Positions 46,569 to 53,599 are shown, numbered from the stretch's first letter. The stretch is 64,000 nt of DNA from Paucibacter sp. Y2R2-4 (GCF_025717535.1 NZ_JAJIRO010000001.1:1116001-1180000), one strand, 5' to 3'. The notes: generated by a model not told the origin, from the letters alone. Program-made: numbers and translations.

Positions 46569-47051
46569 CTAAAGGCGACCGCTGCAGTTGGGCGCGCCGC
46601 AACGACAGGTGAGCCGCCCCTCGTGGTGGCTCTCGCCGTAATCGCAACAGAGTTCTTCGCCCACCTCGATATCGCGCAGGGCGTAGAACTCCACCCGACC
46701 TTGGCTGATGCGCAGCTTGGCATTGGGCGCGCAGCTGTGGTTGATGTGGCGCAGGGCGTCGGTGGCGTTCGTGGCATCGACAGCTCTTGTCTCCGACACT
46801 TCGACGATATGGATGCGCTCGCGTCCTTTGGCGCGACGGCGCGCCTCACGCACCGAGATCGACTCCCCCCGTAACTCGCCAAGCTTGCGGCGCTCCGGGA
46901 TGGGCTCGGCGGCAAAGACTCCTAGACCATCGATGGTGCTCTCCCCCACCCTCAGCGCAAAGCGCTCGGCGGGCTGGCGCTGCCCCTTGATAGGCGCAGG
47001 CGCCTCAACTTGAGGCTCGGTCGGGGCTTGGATTTCAATCAAACGCGGCAT
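46569..47051 (-). CDS. SET-domain protein (putative protein-lysine methyltransferase)
   Basis: 160 aa from ATG 47051. After about 30 linker residues (PTEPQVEAPAPIKGQRQPAE) comes a compact SET domain: VGESTIDGLGVFAAEPIPERRKLGE (SET-N), RHINHSCAPNAKLRI (the NHSCxPN signature for AdoMet binding), VEFYALRDIEVGEELCCDYGE (catalytic tyrosine region) and a post-SET-like CRCGAPNCSG zinc-binding tail with three cysteines. All hallmark residues are present. The substrate in a bacterium is not evident, and nothing next to it suggests a partner. It converges with the UPF0149 gene. Confidence 0.88.
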   Translation of the reverse strand: MPRLIEIQAPTEPQVEAPAPIKGQRQPAERFALRVGESTIDGLGVFAAEPIPERRKLGELRGESISVREARRRAKGRERIHIVEVSETRAVDATNATDALRHINHSCAPNAKLRISQGRVEFYALRDIEVGEELCCDYGESHHEGRLTCRCGAPNCSGRL

Positions 47052-47162
47052 GGTGCGGCTATTGTCGCCGCGGAGCCAGCCGGGCCCGTGTGTGAGGTCA
47101 GACGACAACAAGGCGCGCCGCTGCGCTTGACCTGCCCTTCAACCTCCACGCATACTGGACCG

Positions 47163-47351
47163 ATGCAAGCCGCCAGTTTCACTTCCAGCACAAACACCCA
47201 CTTTGGCGCCCAGCCACAAGGTGCTGCGGCCGTGCGCGCCCTGCGTCAGGCACACGTGGTTCAGGCACACCTAGTTCAGGCCCACCTAGAGCTGGTGGCC
47301 ATGATGGCCGCCCACGAAGAACTCGCCCCAGGCCCGCAGCGGCACACCTGA
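47163..47351 (+). CDS. Small hypothetical protein with internal repeat
   Basis: 62 aa beginning MQAASFTSSTNTHFGAQPQG, with a short tandem repeat HVVQAHLVQAHLELV in the middle (DNA repeat GTTCAGGCACACCTA then GTTCAGGCCCACCTA). No clear ribosome site, but a strong terminator follows 35 bases after the stop codon, which argues for a transcript here. Function unknown; it may be an alanine/histidine-rich small protein or simply leader sequence. Confidence 0.4.
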   Translation: MQAASFTSSTNTHFGAQPQGAAAVRALRQAHVVQAHLVQAHLELVAMMAAHEELAPGPQRHT

Positions 47352-47386
47352 GGCGCGGCCCACCAGAGCCCCCCACTCTCCCCCTG

Positions 47387-47416
47387 AAAAAGCCCGCTGA
47401 CCCTGCGGGCTTTTTT
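47387..47416. terminator. Intrinsic terminator
   Basis: AAAAAGCCCGC, loop TGACCCT, GCGGGC then six Ts; the five As on the other side make it usable on both strands. Confidence 0.9.
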
Positions 47417-47469
47417 GTTTTTCCGTCCCCACCGGTCCACCACCCCAACCCACAAGGAGCTTGAGAGAC

Positions 47470-47994
47470 ATGCAGATCACCATACGCCGCGCCCAAGTCA
47501 GCGATGCCGCCGGGTTTGCCGAACTGATGAGACACCCCGAGGTCTTCGGTGCTTTGCTGCAAAACCCCTACCCGACGGAGGACATGTGGAAGCTGCGCCT
47601 GCAAGACGGCGCCGCACCGGGCAAGGTCGACCTGCATTTGGTGGCCTTGAACGCCGAGGGCAAGCTGCTCGCCAGCGCCGGCTTGTTCAGCGTCGGTGCG
47701 CCGCTGCGCCGTCGCCACGCTATGGGGCTGGGCATCTCGGTGGCGCATGGCGCTCAAGGCCAAGGGGTCGGCAAAGCCATGATGGCGGCCCTGCTGGACT
47801 ACGCCGACAACTGGGGTCAGGTCTTGCGCACCGAGTTGACCGTCTACGCCGACAACGCGCGCGCCATTGCTCTGTATGAACGCTTCGGCTTTGTGCAAGA
47901 AGGCCGCATGAAGGCCTATGCCTTGCGCAATGGCGCTTATGTGGACACCTTGGCCATGGCGCGCTTGCACCCGAAACCGCCGTCGTGGAACTGA
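47470..47994 (+). CDS. GNAT family N-acetyltransferase
   Basis: 174 aa. The N-terminus MQITIRRAQVSDAAGFAELM and the acetyl-CoA-binding loop LGISVAHGAQGQGVGKAMMAALLDYADNW (Q/R-x-x-G-x-G/A type) are clear, followed by LTVYADNARAIALYERFGFVQEGRMKAYALRNGAYVDTLAMARL, typical of the RimI-like or phosphinothricin/L-amino acid acetyltransferase branch. ATG 47470 is preferred; AAGGAG lies 12 bases upstream, a slightly long spacing. The substrate is unknown. Confidence 0.88.
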   Translation: MQITIRRAQVSDAAGFAELMRHPEVFGALLQNPYPTEDMWKLRLQDGAAPGKVDLHLVALNAEGKLLASAGLFSVGAPLRRRHAMGLGISVAHGAQGQGVGKAMMAALLDYADNWGQVLRTELTVYADNARAIALYERFGFVQEGRMKAYALRNGAYVDTLAMARLHPKPPSWN

Positions 47995-48059
47995 AGTTCT
48001 TCTCTACAGCGATGGCTGCAGGAAGAAATTTGCGACCTGAATTGATGGCCCGGTGCCAA

Positions 48060-48152
48060 GCGTCGCCGGGGGCGTAATTCCGCTCCTGTCCCCCGCCGTC
48101 GCCTTGCTGGCGACGGCTCCTCCTTTACCTCGCGGAATCACACCCCCGACGC
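48060..48152 (+). repeat. Structured unit, copy 1
   Basis: The outer stem pairs 48060-48083 with 48132-48152 in blocks of 6, 4, 2 and 7 base pairs, broken by short bulges. Box A is at 48080-48095 and box B at 48117-48134. The inner hairpin is CCGTCGCC, loop TTGCT, GGCGACGG (48096-48116), extended by the flanking G-C pair. Confidence 0.65.
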
Positions 48153-48205
48153 CACTCGGCAGTTCTATCGCTGTGCGCACGCTTCGTAATAGCAGGGCCG
48201 TTCTG

Positions 48206-48309
48206 GATCAGGACACTTGGGGGCTCTGTGACGCGAGGTAAAGGAGGAGACCCAGGCAAAGCCTGGGACGGGGGACAGGAGCGGCACAGAGCCCCCAAGT
48301 GGCCTGATC
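48206..48309 (-). repeat. Structured unit, copy 2 (inverted)
   Basis: The outer stem pairs 48285-48309 with 48206-48230 at 24 of 25 positions; the inner 17 bp are perfect (CACAGAGCCCCCAAGTG and its complement). Box A complement is at 48269-48284 and box B complement at 48232-48249. The inner hairpin is CCCAGGC, loop AAA, GCCTGGG (48251-48267). Confidence 0.7.
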
Positions 48310-48332
48310 TTGGTCATCAGGTCGCAAGGGGC

Positions 48333-48364
48333 AAAAAAAAGCCGCGAGGCAATAGCGTCGCGGC
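48333..48364 (-). terminator. Terminator of the small secreted protein gene
   Basis: Read on the minus strand, GCCGCGA and TCGCGGC form a stem followed by eight Ts. It sits 45 bases after the stop codon of the 94-aa gene and just outside the structured element. Confidence 0.88.
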
Positions 48365-48408
48365 TTGACTCTTACGACCAAACTTACAGGGCCAGCTCAT
48401 TCTTCAAA

Positions 48409-48693
48409 CTAAATCGGTTGAAACTGTGCCCGGCGATCCTCGGCTACGCGGACCTCGGCGGGAGACTGGCGCCCTTCGACCATTACCCTTGGAAGTTGCT
48501 GGGGCGCGGGGCGGGTTTGCGGCATGCTGCTGAGGCGCTTGCCGGTGATGACCAAACGCGCCAACTTGACCACCTCGCTGGCCTGGGCCGGACCGGCGGG
48601 CATCAGGAAAGCAAAAAAAGCCACCGCCAGGCTGCCAGCAAGCGTCGCGACGCTGCGACGCTTTGGAATTTGAGTACAACGCTGCTGGTTCAT
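48409..48693 (-). CDS. Small exported hypothetical protein
   Basis: 94 aa. A clear signal peptide: basic N-terminus MNQQRCTQIPKRR, hydrophobic core VATLAGSLAVAFFAFLM, cut after GPAQA. The mature part is about 55 residues, basic and proline-rich, with LARLVITGKRLSSM, reminiscent of the start of TonB-receptor plug regions but far too short to be one. A good ribosome site (GGAGAG) precedes the ATG and a strong terminator follows the gene, so it is very probably expressed. No known domain recognised; function unknown. Confidence 0.75.
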   Translation of the reverse strand: MNQQRCTQIPKRRSVATLAGSLAVAFFAFLMPAGPAQASEVVKLARLVITGKRLSSMPQTRPAPQQLPRVMVEGRQSPAEVRVAEDRRAQFQPI

Positions 48694-48782
48694 GGTGGCT
48701 CTCCCTGCTCCCGGTGGAGCGATTCATTCAGTGCACGCAGTATCACCAGCGAGCCCTTCGTTCAAAAGGCTGAAGTGACGAA

Positions 48783-48809
48783 CTGCCGTTTCTTGCGATC
48801 AAACGGCAG
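48783..48809 (-). terminator. Hairpin after cydB, possible terminator
   Basis: CTGCCGTTT and AAACGGCAG form a perfect 9-bp stem with a 9-base loop, 31 bases after the cydB stop; on the minus strand only TTCGTC follows, so termination strength is doubtful. Confidence 0.45.
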
Positions 48810-48839
48810 AAACCGGGAGCGAAAGCCGGCAGGGGCGAC

Positions 48840-49835
48840 TCAGGCGTAACGCAACTCCCCCGATTTGCCCCAAAACACCCGGTAGGCGAACACGGTGTAG
48901 ACCGCGATGGCCGGCACCGTCGCGGCCACACCCCAGAGCAAGAACTGCAGCGACTTGGGCGCCGCGGCGGCTTGCCAGACCGTCATGCGATCGATCAGTA
49001 CATAGGGATAGAGGCTGTAGGCCAAGCCCATAAAGCCCATCAGCATCACCAAGACCATCAAGGCAAAAGGCAACCAGCACAGCTTGCCCAGCACCCGGTG
49101 CGAATTCAGCAAGGCGCGCAAACCCAGCAAGGCCAGCGCCGTCATCAAAGGAATCGGCAGCAAGGCGATCAAGGCCGGCATGGTGAACCAGCGCTCACTC
49201 ACCGTCGCGCTAACCCAAGGCGTGGTGATGGACACCAAGGCCAAACCGATCACCACCGCCGGCCAAGCCAGCTTGGCGCGGCGCCGAGCCAGCAATTGCA
49301 ACTCACCCTCGGCCTTCATCAAGAGCCAGGCCGCGCCCAGCAAGGCATAGGCGGCGGCCAGCGCCAGCGCGATCAGCACGGCAAACAAGGTGTAGGCCCA
49401 GCCCTCGGCAAAACCGGTGATGTAGCGCGCCAGCATCCAGCCCTGCGAGAGCGAGGCCAAGGCCGAACCGGCCATGAAAGCACGGTCCCACAGCGGCTTC
49501 CACTGCGCCTGCGCTTTGACGCGAAAGTCAAAGGCCACGCCGCGCAGCGTCAAGCCCAAAAGCATCACCGCCACGGGCAAGTAGAGCGCCTGCAAGATCA
49601 GGCCATGGGCCTTGGGAAAGGCCACCAACAAAATGCCCACCCCCAGCACCAGCCAGGTTTCGTTCGCATCCCAAAAGGGCCCGATGGAGGCGACCATGCG
49701 GTCCTTGTGTTCCTCGCTAGCGCCCAGCATCAGCAGACCGACCCCCAGGTCATAACCATCCAGCACCACATAGACCAAAAGGGCCAGGCCCATCAGGCCC
49801 ATAAAGACCAGCGGCATCCAATACTCGGCGTTCAT
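48840..49835 (-). CDS. cydB: Cytochrome bd-type quinol oxidase subunit II
   Basis: 331 aa, about eight transmembrane helices. Family marks: MPLVFMGLMGLALLVYVVLDGYDLGVGLL, GPFWDANETWLVLGVGILLVAFP and the C-terminal LMGFMGLAYSLYPYVLIDRMTVWQAA. Subunit II of the oxidase that reduces O2 at the expense of ubiquinol. Its start overlaps the cydA stop by four bases. No cydX-like small subunit gene follows. Short length and the short subunit I loop suit the cyanide-insensitive (CioAB) subtype. Confidence 0.95.
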   Translation of the reverse strand: MNAEYWMPLVFMGLMGLALLVYVVLDGYDLGVGLLMLGASEEHKDRMVASIGPFWDANETWLVLGVGILLVAFPKAHGLILQALYLPVAVMLLGLTLRGVAFDFRVKAQAQWKPLWDRAFMAGSALASLSQGWMLARYITGFAEGWAYTLFAVLIALALAAAYALLGAAWLLMKAEGELQLLARRRAKLAWPAVVIGLALVSITTPWVSATVSERWFTMPALIALLPIPLMTALALLGLRALLNSHRVLGKLCWLPFALMVLVMLMGFMGLAYSLYPYVLIDRMTVWQAAAAPKSLQFLLWGVAATVPAIAVYTVFAYRVFWGKSGELRYA

Positions 49836-51190
49836 GCGACGACCCTCCCCGCTTCATTTTTGGGCAAGGCTTGCGATGGGCTCACATCCACCGGCTTGCC
49901 CGCCATGTACTTGATGACCGACACATAGGCCGCAATCAAAGCCAGATACAGGGTGATGTAGGCGGCCAGCGTCAAGGCGATGGTGGGCGCGGGCGTGGTG
50001 GAGGCCGCATCGGCGGTGCGCATCAGGCCATAGATCAGGAAGGGTTGGCGCCCGATCTCTGTGACATACCAGCCCGCCACCGTGGCCAACCAACCGGAAA
50101 AGCTCATCCAAGCCAAGCCTTGCAAAAACCACCTGGGCAAAGCCTGCGCAGACCAAGCCTGGCGCCGGTACAGCCACAAACCCAGCCAGCTGAAGGCCAG
50201 CATCAAGAGGCCGGTACCCACCATGATACGAAAGCCGAAGAACAGCGGCGCGGCCGGGGGATGGACGCCTTTGAAGTCGTCCAGGCCTTTGATTTCACCG
50301 TCGGCCTGATGCGTCAGGATCAAGCTGGCCATTTTGGGAATGCCGATCTCGAAGTCATTGCTGCGCGTCTTTTCATTCGGCCAGGCAAACAGCAGCAGCG
50401 GTGCGCCGCGCTCGGTCTGCCACACCCCTTCCATGGCGGCAATCTTGGCCGGCTGGTGCTTCAAGGTGTTCAGGCCGTGCATATCGCCGACCAGGATTTG
50501 CACCGGGATCAGCAGCGCGCCCAGGGTTAAACCGACGCGCAAAACCTTGGCCGTGTGCGGCTGTGCCTTGCCCTTGAGCAATTGCCAGGCGCTCAAGCCC
50601 GCCAGGAAGAAGGCCACCGTCAAACCCGAAGCCAAGAGCTTATGCGCCAGGCGGTATGGGAAAGAGGGGTTGAGGATGATGGCCCACCAGTCCAGCGCAT
50701 GGAACTCGCCATTGATGATTTCAAAGCCCTGCGGCGTGTGCATCCAGGAGTTCAGGCTCAAGATCCAAAAGGCGCTGAGCGTGGTGCCAAAAGCCACCAT
50801 CACCGTGGCCAACACATGCACCCGCTCGCTGACCCGGCCGTGGCCGAACAGCATCACCCCCAGAAAACTCGCCTCTAGGAAGAAGGCCGTCAACACCTCG
50901 TAACCCAAGAGTGGTCCGGCGATATTGCCGGCTTTTTCCATAAAGCCCGGCCAGTTGGTGCCGAACTGAAAACTCATGGTGATGCCGCTGACCACGCCCA
51001 GCGCAAAACTGAGCGCAAACACCTTGGTCCAGAAACGGTAAGCCCCCAACCACGCCGTATCTTGGGTACGCAACCAGCGCCAGCGGAAGAACAGCAGCAC
51101 CCAAGCCAGGGCAATATTGATGGTGGGGAAAAGAATGTGAAAGGTGATGTTGGCTGCAAACTGCATGCGCGCCAGAACGACGGCGTCCAT
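49832..51190 (-). CDS. cydA: Cytochrome bd-type quinol oxidase subunit I
   Basis: 452 aa with about nine transmembrane helices; carries haems b and d. Recognisable parts: MQFAANITFHILFPTINIALAWVLLFFRWRW (haem-ligand His region), GVVSGITMSFQFGTNWPGFMEKAGNIAGPLLGYE, GDMHGLNTLKHQPAKIAAMEG, and GWYVTEIGRQPFLIYGLMRTADA. The quinol-binding loop is short compared with E. coli CydA (522 aa), which points to the CioA subtype. It starts two bases after the gbsR-type regulator stop and overlaps cydB by four bases: a tight three-gene operon. Confidence 0.95.
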   Translation of the reverse strand: MDAVVLARMQFAANITFHILFPTINIALAWVLLFFRWRWLRTQDTAWLGAYRFWTKVFALSFALGVVSGITMSFQFGTNWPGFMEKAGNIAGPLLGYEVLTAFFLEASFLGVMLFGHGRVSERVHVLATVMVAFGTTLSAFWILSLNSWMHTPQGFEIINGEFHALDWWAIILNPSFPYRLAHKLLASGLTVAFFLAGLSAWQLLKGKAQPHTAKVLRVGLTLGALLIPVQILVGDMHGLNTLKHQPAKIAAMEGVWQTERGAPLLLFAWPNEKTRSNDFEIGIPKMASLILTHQADGEIKGLDDFKGVHPPAAPLFFGFRIMVGTGLLMLAFSWLGLWLYRRQAWSAQALPRWFLQGLAWMSFSGWLATVAGWYVTEIGRQPFLIYGLMRTADAASTTPAPTIALTLAAYITLYLALIAAYVSVIKYMAGKPVDVSPSQALPKNEAGRVVA

Positions 51191-51192
51191 GA

Positions 51193-51774
51193 TCAGCCTG
51201 CGCTTTCTTCAGGGGCGCTCTTGCCCGTGACGGCCCGCCCAATGCGCCCCGGCAGCTCCAACATTTTTTGCACCTTGGAGCCCATCTTCATCAGCTGACC
51301 CAAGGTCTGCGAATCCATCTTCTGCACATCGTCAAACCAGGTCGACAGCAGCTCGATCAAGTCATGCATGCCGCGCATGCGCTCTTGGGCGATGCGGTCT
51401 TCCTCGATCGACGGCGTCTCCAGCAAGGCATTGCGCAGCATGGACAGCGTGGGCTCAATCTCGCGCCGCCGGCGCTCTTCGGCCAGGGTTCGAAAGATCT
51501 CCCAGGCATCGCTGGGTGCCTCGAAATACTCGCGTCGGTCGCCGGGCAGATGACGCAGCTTCACCAGGCGCCAGGCTTGCAATTCCTTCAAGCCCATGGA
51601 CACATTGGAGCGGCTGAACTCCAGGCACTCAGCGATTTCGTCCGCGTTCAAAGCCTGCGGCGAGACAAAGATCAAGGCATAAATCTGCCCCACCGTCCGG
51701 TTGATGCCCCAGCGGCTGCCCATCTCGCCGAAATGGGCCACAAAGCTTCGAACAAGCGGACTCATTGCATTCAT
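51193..51774 (-). CDS. GbsR/MarR-type transcriptional regulator, leader gene of the bd oxidase operon
   Basis: 193 aa from ATG 51774 (AAGG upstream). Winged helix-turn-helix of the GbsR branch: RTVGQIYALIFVSPQALNADEIAECLEFSRSNVSMGLKELQAWRLVKLRHLPGDRREYFEAPSDAWEIFRTLAEERRRREI, then a long helical C-terminus. It stands two bases before cydA. A 24-bp perfect palindrome lies 84-107 bases upstream of its start, which makes autoregulation of the whole gbsR-cydA-cydB operon likely. The signal is unknown; a redox or osmotic cue would fit but is a guess. Confidence 0.9.
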   Translation of the reverse strand: MNAMSPLVRSFVAHFGEMGSRWGINRTVGQIYALIFVSPQALNADEIAECLEFSRSNVSMGLKELQAWRLVKLRHLPGDRREYFEAPSDAWEIFRTLAEERRRREIEPTLSMLRNALLETPSIEEDRIAQERMRGMHDLIELLSTWFDDVQKMDSQTLGQLMKMGSKVQKMLELPGRIGRAVTGKSAPEESAG

Positions 51775-51857
51775 GAACTGCCTTCTACTTCTGTTGATTG
51801 CCTTGCCCTGGCGCAAACCTGAGCGTGGCGGTGTTTGACTTGGCGCAAAGTTTATCC

Positions 51858-51881
51858 AATTTTCAGTAATTACTGAAAATT
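51858..51881. promoter_or_regulatory. 24-bp perfect palindrome, candidate GbsR operator
   Basis: The left half AATTTTCAGTAA is followed directly by its exact complement TTACTGAAAATT. It lies in the gap upstream of the regulator-oxidase operon and is AT-rich in GC-rich surroundings, the form expected for a dimeric winged-helix regulator. Confidence 0.68.
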
Positions 51882-52058
51882 CAGCAAATGCAAGACTGAC
51901 TCGGCGGGGCTTTGACGGGGTCGCCGCGCCAGCGCTGATACGCAGGCCATGAGTTCAGGCACGGCCTGCGGCCCCAACAAGCCGTCAATAATCGCGGCGA
52001 CGCTGGAGCACCCTCGCAGCCCCACCAGCACCCCAACACCTTGCTCTTCGCCCCCTTC

Positions 52059-53018
52059 ATGAACTCCATCCTCCGGACAAGCCGAACCACAACAAGGTCG
52101 CTCGCCCCCACTCTGCTGAGTGTTTTGATTTGTGGCTTGGCCCTGCAATGCGCCCCAGCCCTGGCCGCAGCTGAGGCCAAGGCTGAGGCTGAAAAAGTCC
52201 AAGTCCCCAGCCTCGACCTGCGCGCTGGCCAGCCGCTGCCGCTGCTGGGCCATTGGTTCGCCGCAGCGCCCGGCGCAAAGACTGCCGCGCGCGCGCCGGC
52301 CATCGTGCTTTTGCACGGCTGCGGCGGCGCCTACGGACGCAAGGGCGAACTGTCCGAACGCATGCAGGACTACAGCCACACGCTCAATGCCGAGGGCTGG
52401 CATGTGCTGGTGCTGGACTCGCTGACGCCGCGCGGCGAGCGCGAGCTGTGCACCCAAAAAATCGGCACCCGCGCCATCACCATGACCGAGCGGCGCCGTG
52501 ACGCGCTGGGCGCCCTGCAATGGCTGGCTGCGCGGCCCGATGTGGACGCCTCGCGCCTGGCCCTGCTGGGCTGGTCCAACGGCGGCAGCACCGTGCTGGC
52601 CAGCACCAATCTGAAGCACACCGAAGTCAAAGCGGCCCCGCTGCGCCCACGCGCTGCGGCGGCTTTCTACCCCGGCTGCGAAGCCGATCAAAAGCGCGGT
52701 TATGCGCCCACGGCACCGCTTTTGATGCTGACCGGCGCGGCCGACGACTGGACGCCGGCCGCGCCTTGCGAAGCGCTGGCGCGCGAAGCCCAGCCGAGCA
52801 GTGGTATCGCCCCGCCCAAGTCGGTGTCCTATGCCGGGGCTTTCCATGGCTTTGACGCCAAGACGCCGGTGCGGCTGCGAGCGGACGTGCCCAACGGCGT
52901 CAAACCCGGCGCCGGCGTGCATGTGGGTGGCCAAACCGAGGCCTTGGCGCAATCCCGCATCGCCCTGCTGGACTTTTTGCGAGAACAGTTGCGCGAGCCC
53001 TTGCGCACTCAGCCATGA
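52059..53018 (+). CDS. Exported dienelactone hydrolase-family protein
   Basis: 319 aa alpha/beta hydrolase with a signal peptide (LLSVLICGLALQCAPALAAAEA). Oxyanion region IVLLHGCGGAYG, nucleophile elbow LLGWSNGGSTVL (Ser), late acid/histidine region PLLMLTGAADDWTPAAPC and YAGAFHGFDAK. This looks like the DLH family, with Ser rather than Cys as nucleophile. Start ATG 52059. Its stop overlaps the next gene by four bases, so the two are coupled. Substrate unknown. Confidence 0.86.
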   Translation: MNSILRTSRTTTRSLAPTLLSVLICGLALQCAPALAAAEAKAEAEKVQVPSLDLRAGQPLPLLGHWFAAAPGAKTAARAPAIVLLHGCGGAYGRKGELSERMQDYSHTLNAEGWHVLVLDSLTPRGERELCTQKIGTRAITMTERRRDALGALQWLAARPDVDASRLALLGWSNGGSTVLASTNLKHTEVKAAPLRPRAAAAFYPGCEADQKRGYAPTAPLLMLTGAADDWTPAAPCEALAREAQPSSGIAPPKSVSYAGAFHGFDAKTPVRLRADVPNGVKPGAGVHVGGQTEALAQSRIALLDFLREQLREPLRTQP

Positions 53019-53599
53019 GCCTTGAAGCCCCGAAACAACTCAGCAGCGCCCGCCTGCTTTTGCGCGCCCCCAGCGCCGCTTTGGCGCCCGCCGTGCTCGA
53101 CTTTGACTTGCGCAACCAAGAGCACTTGGCGCCCTGGTCTCCGCGCCTCTCGGCAGACTACTTTGAGCTGGCATCGGTTCAGCAGCGCTTGGCGCGCGCC
53201 GAGCAAGAGCAAGCCGCCGGACTGGCGCTGCGCTACTGGCTGTCCAGCCATGAAGAGCCCACGCGATTGATCGGTCAGGTCAATCTGACGCAAATCAGCC
53301 GCGGGCCTTTTCAGAATGCCATGCTGGGCTATAGCTTGGACGCGCAGTCGCAGGGCTCTGGGCTGATGACTGAAGCCTTGCGCAGCTTGATAGACCAGGC
53401 TTTCGCCAGCCCGCTGCGCTTGCATCGCCTGCAGGCCGCGGTTCGCCCTGAAAACAAGCCCAGCCTGGCGGTACTGCAGCGCCTGGGCTTTGCCTTGGAA
53501 GGCTTGAGCCTGCGCTATTTGTTCATCGACGGCGCCTGGCGCGACCACCAGGTGTTCGCCTTGCTGAACCCTTCTTGGGGCGATACCGAAGCGCCCTAA
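53015..53599 (+). CDS. GNAT family N-acetyltransferase, RimJ/RimL type
   Basis: 194 aa with the RimJ/RimL pattern: LSSARLLLRAPSAALAPAVLDF at the start, HLAPWSPR, MLGYSLDAQSQGSGLMTEALRSLIDQAF (acetyl-CoA loop) and LHRLQAAVRPENKPSLAVLQRLGFALEGLSLRYLFIDGAWRDHQVFALL. Members acetylate ribosomal protein N-termini or small molecules; the target is unknown. The start overlaps the preceding hydrolase gene (ATGA). Confidence 0.9.
   Translation: MSLEAPKQLSSARLLLRAPSAALAPAVLDFDLRNQEHLAPWSPRLSADYFELASVQQRLARAEQEQAAGLALRYWLSSHEEPTRLIGQVNLTQISRGPFQNAMLGYSLDAQSQGSGLMTEALRSLIDQAFASPLRLHRLQAAVRPENKPSLAVLQRLGFALEGLSLRYLFIDGAWRDHQVFALLNPSWGDTEAP

Larger units (their letters stand above)
48030..48327. repeat. 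Structured intergenic element: inverted pair of one structured unit (candidate RNA or mobile structured repeat)
   Basis: A 298-bp non-coding element between the GNAT gene and a small secreted protein. It is bounded by an exact inverted repeat, TTGCGACCTGA (48030-48040) and TCAGGTCGCAA (48317-48327). Inside are two copies of one unit in opposite orientation. Each has an outer stem, box A (CCGCTCCTGTCCCCCG), an inner hairpin, box B (CTCCTCCTTTACCTCGCG) and the other arm of the outer stem. Boxes A and B are identical in both copies; the stems differ in sequence but still pair. No direct-repeat target duplication is visible at the ends. It has not been recognised as a known RNA; RNase P RNA, tmRNA and 6S RNA signatures are absent. 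Confidence 0.7.

Noticed and set aside
46569-46915. Alternative minus-strand frames overlapping the SET gene and the UPF0149 3' end
   Set aside because: Serine/arginine-rich shadow translations; the SET frame contains all catalytic motifs.
48053-48241. 62-codon open frame inside the structured element
   Set aside because: It runs through the paired boxes and hairpins; no ribosome site and no protein-like pattern. The structure explains the sequence better.
48030-48327. The structured element as RNase P RNA, tmRNA, 6S RNA or an integron attC site
   Set aside because: No RNase P core (GAGGAAAGTCC-type) motif, no tRNA-like acceptor end or tag frame, no 6S-type bubble, and no integrase or attC core sites; the inverted two-copy layout fits none of them.
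48030-48327. The element as a classic transposon-derived MITE
   Set aside because: Terminal inverted repeats of 11 bp exist, but no target-site duplication is visible and the paired internal stems with conserved boxes are not explained. Kept only as a secondary possibility.
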